IMG/VR virus record: IMGVR_UViG_3300033153_001906 | Location: 55,175 to 119,174 of that record | DNA: 64,000 nt | DNA from: a virus | Strand: one strand, 5' to 3' | Shown here: piece after piece, positions 31,724-39,206 of the stretch | Layout: each line of letters begins with the position of its first letter | Numbering within the stretch: the first letter of the stretch is position 1 | The notes under the pieces: generated by a model | Database searches by the model: none | Told to the model about the DNA's origin: nothing | What the model saw: only the letters and a program-made list of their open reading frames with translations | Translations under genes and position numbers: made by a program

Positions 31724-31878
31724 TAGTGCGGCCCAGGATCATTGGTTCTATTATTGTCACCATGCTTTAAACGATTAGTAAATTTCCGTTTCTTGGCGTC
31801 CCGCGTCAGTTTCTTTTGGATAGTTTTCCAATCAACCCAGCTTGGAACTTTTTTCCATTTAACTATTTTGGAAGCCAT
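31723..31878 (-). CDS. Tiny basic protein with FTNRLKHG motif
   Basis: 51 residues, ATG at 31878, stop coupled to the next gene by TAATG. MASKIVKWKKVPSWVDWKT..., then KRKFTNRLKHGDNN, the recurrent F-x-x-RLKxG motif near the C-terminus. Overlaps the upstream gene by 16 nt. Confidence 0.6.
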   Translation of the reverse strand: MASKIVKWKKVPSWVDWKTIQKKLTRDAKKRKFTNRLKHGDNNRTNDPGPH

Positions 31879-32216
31879 TCTAAACACCCATTTTCATCTA
31901 TGATACGAATATCTTTTTCTTGCTCTTGTGCAATGTCCCACTGTAAAGATAGATATTCTTCCAATTCGTGATTTGTGAGTGATATGGGGCCGTTAGCAGA
32001 ATTCCCCCACATTTGCCACTTATCGCCGAGTTTCATTATTTGGTGCATTTCTTCTGTTGCTGTATTGCAAATGGTGAATGTCACGCCACTCGCAACTCTC
32101 AATACTTTAACGCGAAGTTTTCCTTTTAACCTGTCAACAAATTTCTGCTTTGCATCTGGATCAGGAACCATAGATGGTTTGATAATTTCTGTAGTTGGTT
32201 GAGAAAATCGTGTCAT
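31863..32216 (-). CDS. Hypothetical protein with FVDRLKG motif, leaderless
   Basis: 117 residues from ATG 32216, six nt after the -10 box TATACT. MTRFSQPTTE..., KQKFVDRLKGKLRVKVLR near residue 30 (recurrent motif), then a conserved-looking MHQIMKLGDKWQMWG and an acidic end. No Shine-Dalgarno is present. Unknown function. Confidence 0.6.
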   Translation of the reverse strand: MTRFSQPTTEIIKPSMVPDPDAKQKFVDRLKGKLRVKVLRVASGVTFTICNTATEEMHQIMKLGDKWQMWGNSANGPISLTNHELEEYLSLQWDIAQEQEKDIRIIDENGCLEWLPK

Positions 32217-32222
32217 ATAACG

Positions 32223-32251
32223 AGTATACAACAAAAAAAGCAGTACGTCAA
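32223..32251 (-). promoter_or_regulatory. Early promoter, leaderless
   Basis: TTGACG (32251-32246), 17-nt spacer, TATACT (32228-32223), then six nt and ATG. The -35 box lies in the loop of the terminator at 32236-32262. Confidence 0.75.
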
Positions 32252-32262
32252 GTACTGCTTTT
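32236..32262 (-). terminator. Rho-independent terminator overlapping a promoter
   Basis: Perfect 11-bp stem AAAAGCAGTAC (32236-32246) / GTACTGCTTTT (32252-32262), 5-nt loop, T tract on the minus strand. It ends the 32284-32682 transcript while its loop provides the next gene's -35 box. Confidence 0.85.
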
Positions 32263-32283
32263 CCTAAATTTAAATTGTGGGAG

Positions 32284-32682
32284 TTATTCTCCGCTTTTTA
32301 GCTTATCGACAAACTCTAGTTTCTTTAAATGTCGATTTCGAAGATATTGCGCATATTTTGTAATACTATAGACGAGTAATGCGCCAGTTGCTACTATTGG
32401 AACCAATCCCCATGCTATAAATAGTGCAACACCCACTCCTGCAAGAGTAACTGCGTCCATAAGAATCGCCCCTGGGTGTGTCTCATTAAAGAGATTGTAT
32501 ATTCTTCCCTTGGAGTCTTTACTCCAACCAAACATTAAATCATTATCGTCGTTGCCCATATTTCCGTTTTTCACGTAATATGGTATTGTGCGAAATAAAC
32601 GAAATAACAAAACTGGAACAAAAAACGCAATCATGGCATATGCGATATACCATGATATGGTGAAATATAGTGCGCCGTCCAT
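32284..32682 (-). CDS. Membrane protein with C-terminal FVDKLKSGE motif
   Basis: 132 residues. Membrane helices at about 8-28 and 74-105; the loop between is charged. Ends KKLEFVDKLKSGE, the recurrent motif at the C-terminus. Unknown function; follows the wall hydrolase gene, so a link to the envelope is possible. Confidence 0.6.
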   Translation of the reverse strand: MDGALYFTISWYIAYAMIAFFVPVLLFRLFRTIPYYVKNGNMGNDDNDLMFGWSKDSKGRIYNLFNETHPGAILMDAVTLAGVGVALFIAWGLVPIVATGALLVYSITKYAQYLRNRHLKKLEFVDKLKSGE

Positions 32683-32692
32683 GTAGAATTCC

Positions 32693-33388
32693 TTATAGTA
32701 AGCTTGCTGTGGTTTGAATTACTGGTTCATAATAGAAGAGGTGGGTGTCGATCTTCGCTTTCAATATCATGTACTCGTTCCAATACGGAGAAACATAGTC
32801 TGCATGATAATGCGTTGAACCATACGTGAAGTCAAACATAGCCATATCTGCATCGAGCATAGCACTAGCAACTAGCGCAATACTATCATATGATGCATAA
32901 TTGCGGGGACGATCTGACAAGCCATCCCAATACCAAGAAAATTGATTGCTGTCGTAAACTACGTCGCAAACTTCACTTGACCAACGTGCCTCTTGTAAGC
33001 GGTTCAGCGTTACAAGCGCAATAGCAACTTGGCCTTTAAGAGACTCATTGCGAGCCTCAAAATATATATTTTTAGCAAGACATACGTGTTCTGCTGCTGT
33101 ATAACTTCTGTCGTTGACAAATATGAATTCTGGCTCTACAGAATTTAGACTTTCAGCTTCGTAGTCGTGATACCAGTCTGGTGAACCACCAAGACCAACC
33201 TCATTGTCGATTGCATCCCACATTGTTACAACGCCTTTGCGTGTTTGTGGGAGTTCAACTGCGACGGTAATCATATCGGGGCGAGTCAACACATTAACTA
33301 CAGCATAAGTCGCTGGTGCAGCCAACAGGACACCAGCAATAGCTGTAAACGTGATAATACCGTTTTGAATTCGTTTCATTGTGTTCAT
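32693..33388 (-). CDS. Cell wall hydrolase (SleB/CwlJ family)
   Basis: 231 residues with an N-terminal signal or anchor (IITFTAIAGVLLAAPATYAV). The SleB domain fills the C-terminal half: CLAKNIYFEARNESLKGQV, NQFSWYW, THYHADYV. These enzymes cut peptidoglycan (lytic transglycosylase-type). The export signal is unusual for a phage lysin relying on a holin, suggesting periplasmic export by the host pathway (SAR-like or Sec). It is transcribed from an early promoter, so it may act on the wall before lysis. Confidence 0.85.
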   Translation of the reverse strand: MNTMKRIQNGIITFTAIAGVLLAAPATYAVVNVLTRPDMITVAVELPQTRKGVVTMWDAIDNEVGLGGSPDWYHDYEAESLNSVEPEFIFVNDRSYTAAEHVCLAKNIYFEARNESLKGQVAIALVTLNRLQEARWSSEVCDVVYDSNQFSWYWDGLSDRPRNYASYDSIALVASAMLDADMAMFDFTYGSTHYHADYVSPYWNEYMILKAKIDTHLFYYEPVIQTTASLL

Positions 33389-33420
33389 TTATTACTTCTC
33401 ATGCGACAATGTATTCATAC

Positions 33421-33449
33421 ATTATACGCAAATAAACAGGAAATGTCAA
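33421..33449 (-). promoter_or_regulatory. Early promoter, perfect consensus
   Basis: TTGACA (33449-33444), 17-nt spacer, TATAAT (33426-33421), ATTTAG three bases upstream. Confidence 0.88.
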
Positions 33450-33468
33450 TACCTAAATCCCGTATAAA

Positions 33469-33518
33469 ATCAAGCACTTACGAAGCCCGTTTAATTCGGG
33501 GCCTCGTAAGTCATTGAT
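33469..33518. repeat. Hairpin repeat element, copy 3
   Basis: Arms ATCAAGCACTTACGA (33469-33483) and TCGTAAGTCATTGAT (33504-33518) pair at 13 of 15 positions, with an inner CCCG/CGGG stem. It sits downstream of the HAD gene and upstream of the promoter at 33421. Confidence 0.7.
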
Positions 33519-33523
33519 TTTTC

Positions 33524-34033
33524 TTATAGTCCTAGCTTCTGTAGCTGTGAAATTGTGTCTGCTGCGCTGGTATGTAAGATGCCGATGCCTCCCGCCTCGC
33601 GCCAAGGCTGGATAGATTTTTCTCGATCATCAATTAGAATGTGATTTGGTTCTGCGTATGCTGCTTTCATTATACTCTTTTTGACAGTGTGTATGTTATC
33701 AAAGCCGCTAAGATTATCATGTACCCATCGAATCTTTTCTGCGGCCGCTGGCGCTTCTGGTACGCCTGTTGCTGTGAGGATAGAAGGCTTATATTTAACA
33801 ATGTAATTCCAAAGTTCGTGCGCATCAGGATGCGGATCCAGATCATCAAAAACAGTATGGCCTTCTGCTCGTTCACTGTCTACGAAATTTTGAAAACCAT
33901 CATCGTTGTCATTCTGACGCAATTGCGGAAACGTTTTGCCCGTTAGTTCAAGAACGTGTTTATCTAAATCAGCCACGACACCATCGAGGTCAACGAAAAG
34001 TTTATAGTCTTTCTTTACTTCAAATAATTTCAT
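33524..34033 (-). CDS. HAD-like phosphatase (5'-nucleotidase type)
   Basis: 169 residues. HAD motif I LFVDLDGVVADLD (about 12-24), motif II ILTATGV, motif III/IV HILIDDREKSI. Like deoxyribonucleotidase-type phage enzymes. The start MKLFEVKKD partly resembles the capsid-targeting peptide, but no (L/I)xE follows. Overlaps the phosphoesterase gene by one base. Confidence 0.85.
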   Translation of the reverse strand: MKLFEVKKDYKLFVDLDGVVADLDKHVLELTGKTFPQLRQNDNDDGFQNFVDSERAEGHTVFDDLDPHPDAHELWNYIVKYKPSILTATGVPEAPAAAEKIRWVHDNLSGFDNIHTVKKSIMKAAYAEPNHILIDDREKSIQPWREAGGIGILHTSAADTISQLQKLGL

Positions 34034-34839
34034 TAGATTGCCTCATGCCCTGTCATTTCAACTTTTTCACCATCCACACTGAATACTGCGAGACAGAGTT
34101 GACCACCCTTACCACAGCCCATGTCAGTGAAGACTGCTTTGCCACCCAACGCACCTGCGTGTGTATGAGGGCCAGTTTTCTTTAATTTCTTTCCCATTGG
34201 TTTGCGATCATGTCCCACAACAACATTCTGATCTGCTGGAATGTCATCAACCCAATCGTATTCTCTAACAGGGAAATCTTTGTCGGTGTCGCGTATGGCA
34301 TCAGGTATTAGTTTCCTCCAACCCAGCGGCTCCATTTTGCCACTTGATTGACCATACAATGCGCGATGCTTCGCGCTCTTATGTAGGTTATCTCTATCAT
34401 CCCATACTGTTCTGTGTGCAGCACCATGCACGAACGTCCAATTATGTAGACGATGCGTTAGTGCAGCATTCTTGTGAAGAACAATATCAGTCATTGTCTG
34501 CAGGAAGAAATCTCGCTTGTTTTCTGGTATATCTTCAAGCGTTTTCTTTTGTGCACCTTTCAGATGTACTTTATTTCCTTTAGCGTAACGATGGAATTTG
34601 TCATCGTGGTTTCCGATAACAAATACAGCACGATCCTCGTCAAGTAGCTGCTTTACGGTAACTACGGTTTCAAGGGGCTTATCATGGCCGTCCACTAGGT
34701 CGCCCAAGAATACGATAAACAAATCGTTCTTTATAGCGTAGCGAATACCCATTTTCAGCTTATCTGCGTGAGCGTGAATATCACTAAATGTTACCAAGCC
34801 TTTGTAGTTACCAGAGGCTATCTTGCTTGCTAAATCCAT
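34033..34839 (-). CDS. Calcineurin-like metallophosphoesterase (PPP-type)
   Basis: 268 residues. Motifs in order: FSDIHAHADKL, FLGDLVDGHD, VIGNHDDKFH, THRLHNWTFVHGAA, GHDRKPMG, matching the PPP/ApaH-like metal site (D-x-H, G-D-x-x-D-G, G-N-H-D). Might dephosphorylate proteins or diadenosine polyphosphates; compare lambda phosphatase. Late promoter 34858-34865 and AGGA ribosome site upstream. Confidence 0.88.
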   Translation of the reverse strand: MDLASKIASGNYKGLVTFSDIHAHADKLKMGIRYAIKNDLFIVFLGDLVDGHDKPLETVVTVKQLLDEDRAVFVIGNHDDKFHRYAKGNKVHLKGAQKKTLEDIPENKRDFFLQTMTDIVLHKNAALTHRLHNWTFVHGAAHRTVWDDRDNLHKSAKHRALYGQSSGKMEPLGWRKLIPDAIRDTDKDFPVREYDWVDDIPADQNVVVGHDRKPMGKKLKKTGPHTHAGALGGKAVFTDMGCGKGGQLCLAVFSVDGEKVEMTGHEAI

Positions 34840-34852
34840 GTTGGTTCCTGTT

Positions 34853-35200
34853 TTATGTATTTATCGAATTTACGACAAGAATGACGTTGTTGATTACGAT
34901 AAATGCTAACAAAACATTTAATACCCATAAAGAAATATGGGCGGCGAATTGTGCGCGTTCTCTGCCAACGCGCTTGACAGCATTGATGGTCAAACCTAAG
35001 AACGCCACTACTACGAATTTAATCATATAGATGCCTGAGACACCATATACTTCAATCCAGTGGCGAACTATGGGATTAGCTTCAACATTTGGTCCGTACT
35101 GATTCACCAGTACTGCTGTTGTGGCAGCATCTAGCACATTCAGCGTCATAAGTATTGCGAACGCAGTCCAAATGTTAAACTTCGAAGGTAAGCTGTTCAT
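34853..35200 (-). CDS. DUF5658-like membrane protein
   Basis: 115 residues with three membrane segments; LNVLDAATTAVLVNQYG and EANPIVRHWIEVYG match the DUF5658 pattern (D-x-x-T and EANP). Small integral membrane protein of unknown role. Overlaps the upstream phosphoesterase by 26 nt. Confidence 0.75.
   Translation of the reverse strand: MNSLPSKFNIWTAFAILMTLNVLDAATTAVLVNQYGPNVEANPIVRHWIEVYGVSGIYMIKFVVVAFLGLTINAVKRVGRERAQFAAHISLWVLNVLLAFIVINNVILVVNSINT
34858..34865 (-). promoter_or_regulatory. Late promoter GATAAATA
   Basis: GATAAATAC, 18 nt before the phosphoesterase ATG with a Shine-Dalgarno between. It lies inside the 3' end of the upstream membrane gene. Confidence 0.72.
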
Positions 35201-35969
35201 CGAAACCCTCGTTTAGATCATCGGGGGTGTATCCACGGGGATTGCACAAAATTCTTGTGTCGTGAACTTCAACATCAACATTCGTGTGCGTGTGGCCGTG
35301 AACCCAAACAGCAATGTCATTGGCTTCAATCACTTCATCCAAGTTTGTCATGTATGCAGGATTAAGCGGATCAGTGCGAAAGTCCTGCGCAACACACAAT
35401 GGATGCGGCAGGTGATGCGTAACAACTATCGTAGGCCCATCAAATGGGACTCGAATTGTTTCTGTAATAAGAAACAATGTTTGCTTATGCGCCCGAACAG
35501 TATCATTTGGATGAAGGGGGCGTTTACGATAACCGCTTACTTTGTCGCCACTCTTGAATTTGGCACAGTTGTAATCGTTCATGCACTGTATTGCAAGATT
35601 TTTAGCAAAGTAATCGTCGCCGTTAAAATCTGTCCACAGAGTACCACCAACGAGCCTGACTTGCTCATCAATAATTGCTACATGATCGTCAAGCAAAATG
35701 AAATTGCTTGGCATTTCAGGCCGATCACTCCATCGTGCGCGAGTCTTGTTGTATTCGTTGTAGTAAAATTCGTGGTTACCGAGACAGTATACGACTTTGT
35801 AGAATTGCTTGCACATTTTCTGTATGAACCCCACAGCATCAATGCCGAGCGCAACGTCGCCAGCAAGGATCAAAACTGTAGTTTTGTCATCCTTCAGCGG
35901 AATCGGGGTAAAATCTAGTGTACGATCTTCAAATTCTAGATGAAGGTCACTCATCAAGCGAAAGCGCAT
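35175..35969 (-). CDS. Metallophosphoesterase
   Basis: 264 residues, start MRFRLMSDLHLEF with GGAG seven nt ahead. Metal motifs SDLHLEF, LAGDVALG, GNHEFY, VTHHLPHP and VHGHTHTNVD complete the calcineurin-like site. Similar to YkuE/MPPED-type enzymes with unknown substrate. First gene after the promoter at 35995-36023. Confidence 0.88.
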   Translation of the reverse strand: MRFRLMSDLHLEFEDRTLDFTPIPLKDDKTTVLILAGDVALGIDAVGFIQKMCKQFYKVVYCLGNHEFYYNEYNKTRARWSDRPEMPSNFILLDDHVAIIDEQVRLVGGTLWTDFNGDDYFAKNLAIQCMNDYNCAKFKSGDKVSGYRKRPLHPNDTVRAHKQTLFLITETIRVPFDGPTIVVTHHLPHPLCVAQDFRTDPLNPAYMTNLDEVIEANDIAVWVHGHTHTNVDVEVHDTRILCNPRGYTPDDLNEGFDEQLTFEV

Positions 35970-35994
35970 GTAAAATCTCCAATAAGTAACAACC

Positions 35995-36023
35995 ATTATA
36001 GAACATTCAGTGCTTGAAGTCAA
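35995..36023 (-). promoter_or_regulatory. Early promoter
   Basis: TTGACT (36023-36018), 17-nt spacer, TATAAT (36000-35995), ATTTAGTGC upstream as at 8885. Confidence 0.85.
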
Positions 36024-36056
36024 GCACTAAATTATGTAATAATTCAAGGGGTTACG

Positions 36057-36263
36057 TTACTTATCGCGGCGGTCGTTACCAGATCGAGAGATAAACTCGT
36101 TTAGTTTACGTGCCTCGTCAATTATTTCTTCTGAGGTCGGGGACGTTTCTGCTGCTGTCCCGCCGTTGGCGATTGCTTTGGCATGGTGTTGCGAAAGCAA
36201 CATATCATATGCCAGCTTTAGCAAGTCCGCACGTAATTCGAATGGTGATTTTCCTTGAGCCAT
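36057..36263 (-). CDS. Small helical protein
   Basis: 68 residues with AAGGAG ribosome site. Helical (RADLLKLAYDMLLSQHHAKA), acidic. Phages of this group carry similar short proteins (recollection). Downstream of a late promoter at 36312. Confidence 0.6.
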   Translation of the reverse strand: MAQGKSPFELRADLLKLAYDMLLSQHHAKAIANGGTAAETSPTSEEIIDEARKLNEFISRSGNDRRDK

Positions 36264-36311
36264 TGTATACTCCTTATCCCGTTAGTGTGGTGTCGTGTAA
36301 CGCTCACAGAG

Positions 36312-36319
36312 TATTTATC
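36312..36319 (-). promoter_or_regulatory. Late promoter GATAAATA
   Basis: GATAAATAC about 50 nt upstream of the 36263 start. Confidence 0.7.
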
Positions 36320-36328
36320 GTTTTAGCT

Positions 36329-36667
36329 CTATTTTGCACCTGCTGGTAATACTAATCCACCCTTCTTTGCTATTGCAACTGGTGATGCATATTGCTCGTA
36401 TGAATCTGCTGCATCGGCGCGCGGCGTCATAATTGCTACAATTGCATTACGTTGATATATAATATCTTTCTCTGGATCAGACAGCAGGCTTGCTGGCATT
36501 AGACCAACGTTACCCGTCTGTGGATCAAAGGTAAGTGTGCATGGCTTTTTAACAGTCACACTTTGGCTATCGAAAGATGTAACCTTTCCAATAACTTCGT
36601 CACCTGTGATTATGCGGAATGCAATAATCTTGTCTTTTTCAAAGACGGCCTCTTTATTTTCTAACAT
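36329..36667 (-). CDS. Small LSM/SH3-like beta-barrel protein
   Basis: 112 residues. IIAFRIITGDEVIGKVTSFD then SVTVKKPCTLTFDPQTGNVG forms a five-strand pattern like LSM domains; related proteins occur in marine T4-like phages (recollection). Could bind RNA or act in virion structure. Sits between the reductase gene and a late promoter. Confidence 0.6.
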   Translation of the reverse strand: MLENKEAVFEKDKIIAFRIITGDEVIGKVTSFDSQSVTVKKPCTLTFDPQTGNVGLMPASLLSDPEKDIIYQRNAIVAIMTPRADAADSYEQYASPVAIAKKGGLVLPAGAK

Positions 36668-36668
36668 T

Positions 36669-38705
36669 TTAATCTCCTGTGTGTGTTTGTGCGTCTAGTC
36701 CAACTGCTAATCCTGTCTCAGCAGTTAAGTCTACTATCTCACATGAACCTGCAGAACACGCCATTGTTTGCGCCCCTGCTGTGTTATCTTCATTTTCGTA
36801 TTCAGTAAGTAATGTCCAATCTACATTCTTTGGCATTTGCTTAACTAGTGCGTCGTATGTCTTTTTATCAATCTCTTGATACGGTGGTTGTCGATATGAA
36901 TGATTCGTGTGCGGCAAAAATGATACGCCACTCATAACGTCAAAATTCTTATAAACCCATGCGCCAACTTCTAGCCATTCATTATCATGTACATATACTG
37001 TGATGGATGGTTTGTGTTCGCACCAATGAGTTGCGTAAATCTTCCATAATTCTAATTGTTCAATTGCATTCATTTCATTTCGTCCAACACTATTTTTTGG
37101 AGCGTGAATGGGAAAACTGAATACACTATTATGATCTGGTTTTGTTACATCATCTTCAACTGGAAATGAGTATGCTTCCATGAACATGCCCAGCGGATCT
37201 TTCTTGTCTGCGCGTACTGTGCGAATATAGTATTCGCTATAGCGAGGATGAATACCACTGGCTGAATCAACTAATTGTGAAACTGTTCCAGATGGTTTAA
37301 CGCATGTAATTGCTGCTGCTTGTTCGACGCCGATCTTCTTTGCCCAATCTTTGTTTTCTTTTACGCAAACGGCTTTAAGGTCTTCAAGAAAATCAGCCAA
37401 TGTTATATCGCGTTTGCCCTTTTTACCACTCAAGAATTCATTGTCCATGATGCCAGTCAAACTCACACCAAGTAATGCTTCTTCTCTTGTGTTCTTTTCC
37501 CATGCGCCTGAAAGATAACGAAAGTTTGTCAACGACGATTGAAGTGTTCCCAAGATTGTAGCCAATTTCGCTTTACGAGCTAGTGAATCAAAATCATCAT
37601 CTGCACGTACTACAACTTCTGACAGATTACAAAATTGTTTGTTGCGTAGAAGAATCTCCGAACATGGGTTTGTGCCTTGAACGAGCGAACCATCACGACG
37701 GCCATTCTTTGCTGCGTGTGCTTGTGCTGCTGCAACATTATAAATGCCACGTTCACCAGATTTTGACTCAATTAGTGCAAGCCATTCACGCATGAAAATT
37801 TCTACTTCTGGTTTTTCTGTATATGCTACGCTATTGTTTGCAAGTGCGCGCTGAACATTGTTCTCCCACCAGTTACCAGATTTAGCATGACGCATACGCT
37901 CATCTGAAAGATTTGACAAAGAGATCAACGCAGAACGCCTTACCCCGCCTACTACAACTATATCTCCCACTTTACACATTAGATCGTGACACTCAATAGA
38001 GTTCAATTTACGACCTGCTGCATTTGTAAAAACGTTTACTGCAAAACGAAATAATTCATCAAGGGGCGCTGGTCCGCTACTGCGACCACCAAATGTTTTT
38101 AGTCGTGCCCCCGCTGGACGCAAACGACTCAAATCCCACTTTGGAATGCGACCAGTGTAGAGCATAGCGATTAATTCACGAAAACTACTAGCCCAACCAA
38201 GCTTTGAATCTGGTACAACAATTGTTGTGTCGCTCTCAAAGAAATCTTCTGCAACGAGAGGCAATTTTGTAACTTCTTGACGCTCTACACTAAAGCCAAC
38301 ACCAGTGCCACACATAAGAATATACATAGTTTCATCAAACGCACGGGGTGAATCTACAGCTAGAAAAGAACAGTTATAGCCCGCAACGTTATCACGCTCC
38401 AACGCCTTACCAGCACTCATCATGCAACGCATAGATGGCATTACTTCTAGATTTTCAATAGCGAATTCAAGTTCAGGTCGAACTTTCTTATATGCTTTCA
38501 ATCCCTTTGGGAAATTTTCTTCTACATGGTTTTCGAAAAAATCGAGATAACGAGTAATCGTGTCATTCCATGTTTCGCGCCTTCCTAGTTCTTCTCTGTA
38601 TCGTGCGTATCTGCTTAGGTGAATGAATTGTTGATATTCTGTTGGTAGTGTGACTTTGTGTGTTTCATTCCCATTGCTGTTGCGATTGGTCGCGCCATTT
38701 TCCAT
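36669..38705 (-). CDS. nrdJ: Class II (B12-dependent) ribonucleotide reductase
   Basis: 678 residues. Monomeric RTPR-like: YNCSFLAVDSP (Cys of the redox pair), NPCSEILLRN (radical Cys and Glu), MCGTGVGFSVE, VKPSGTVSQL and a C-terminal ACSAGSCE thiol pair that regenerates the site. Reduces ribonucleotides to deoxyribonucleotides using adenosylcobalamin and no oxygen. Typical of marine phages whose host makes or takes up B12. AGGGG-like ribosome site. Confidence 0.94.
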   Translation of the reverse strand: MENGATNRNSNGNETHKVTLPTEYQQFIHLSRYARYREELGRRETWNDTITRYLDFFENHVEENFPKGLKAYKKVRPELEFAIENLEVMPSMRCMMSAGKALERDNVAGYNCSFLAVDSPRAFDETMYILMCGTGVGFSVERQEVTKLPLVAEDFFESDTTIVVPDSKLGWASSFRELIAMLYTGRIPKWDLSRLRPAGARLKTFGGRSSGPAPLDELFRFAVNVFTNAAGRKLNSIECHDLMCKVGDIVVVGGVRRSALISLSNLSDERMRHAKSGNWWENNVQRALANNSVAYTEKPEVEIFMREWLALIESKSGERGIYNVAAAQAHAAKNGRRDGSLVQGTNPCSEILLRNKQFCNLSEVVVRADDDFDSLARKAKLATILGTLQSSLTNFRYLSGAWEKNTREEALLGVSLTGIMDNEFLSGKKGKRDITLADFLEDLKAVCVKENKDWAKKIGVEQAAAITCVKPSGTVSQLVDSASGIHPRYSEYYIRTVRADKKDPLGMFMEAYSFPVEDDVTKPDHNSVFSFPIHAPKNSVGRNEMNAIEQLELWKIYATHWCEHKPSITVYVHDNEWLEVGAWVYKNFDVMSGVSFLPHTNHSYRQPPYQEIDKKTYDALVKQMPKNVDWTLLTEYENEDNTAGAQTMACSAGSCEIVDLTAETGLAVGLDAQTHTGD

Positions 38706-38731
38706 CTGTGTAGCCCCTGTGTTTATTATTA

Positions 38732-39169
38732 TTATTGAATAACATCAACGCTCTCGCTAGAGAAATTATCAATGATATTTATATTTTTGTAATCTGCAAT
38801 GTTATTTACCTTGCCTAGCTCGTAGTTAAAAATATGCTTTTTATCCACGATGGGCAACAGAAAGCGATCATCTTCTGTTTCGACCAACATTATTTCAACT
38901 CTATCTTTTCCTAATATCACGCCAAGTGTGTGATAGATTAGCAAGCTGATAGAGTTTGTACAAAACAATTTATGATAGAGTAATTCCCAAGGATTCGGCC
39001 AAGACTCTGGCGTATAGTAATCTATACACCTTGCACCTATGGGAACCGTTGCAAAGAATTCTGCAACGTTATTTAGCAGTTCTGTTTCAGGGAGGCCATC
39101 TAAGCTTTCTCTGAAATTCCGCCATTTTTCTATGCGTTCTTCTGGTGTTGAATTATTCCATTCTGACAT
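38732..39169 (-). CDS. Conserved phage protein of unknown function, leaderless
   Basis: 145 residues starting MSEWNNSTPEERIEKWRNF, which I recall from T4-like phage genomes without a known role. Mostly helical in the first half, strands later (VEIMLVETEDDRFLLPIV). The ATG is six nt after the -10 box TATAAT and lacks a Shine-Dalgarno. Confidence 0.65.
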   Translation of the reverse strand: MSEWNNSTPEERIEKWRNFRESLDGLPETELLNNVAEFFATVPIGARCIDYYTPESWPNPWELLYHKLFCTNSISLLIYHTLGVILGKDRVEIMLVETEDDRFLLPIVDKKHIFNYELGKVNNIADYKNINIIDNFSSESVDVIQ

Positions 39170-39175
39170 CTATGT

Positions 39176-39204
39176 ATTATACTAGATTCCTAGCAAATAG
39201 TCAA
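39176..39204 (-). promoter_or_regulatory. Early promoter, leaderless
   Basis: TTGACT (39204-39199), 17-nt spacer, TATAAT (39181-39176), six nt to ATG. Confidence 0.8.
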
Positions 39205-39206
39205 GT

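Noticed and set aside
33524-34033. HAD phosphatase as a full member of the tagged set
   Set aside because: MKLFEVKKDYK looks similar at first but has no (L/I)xE cut site and the HAD motif starts almost at once.
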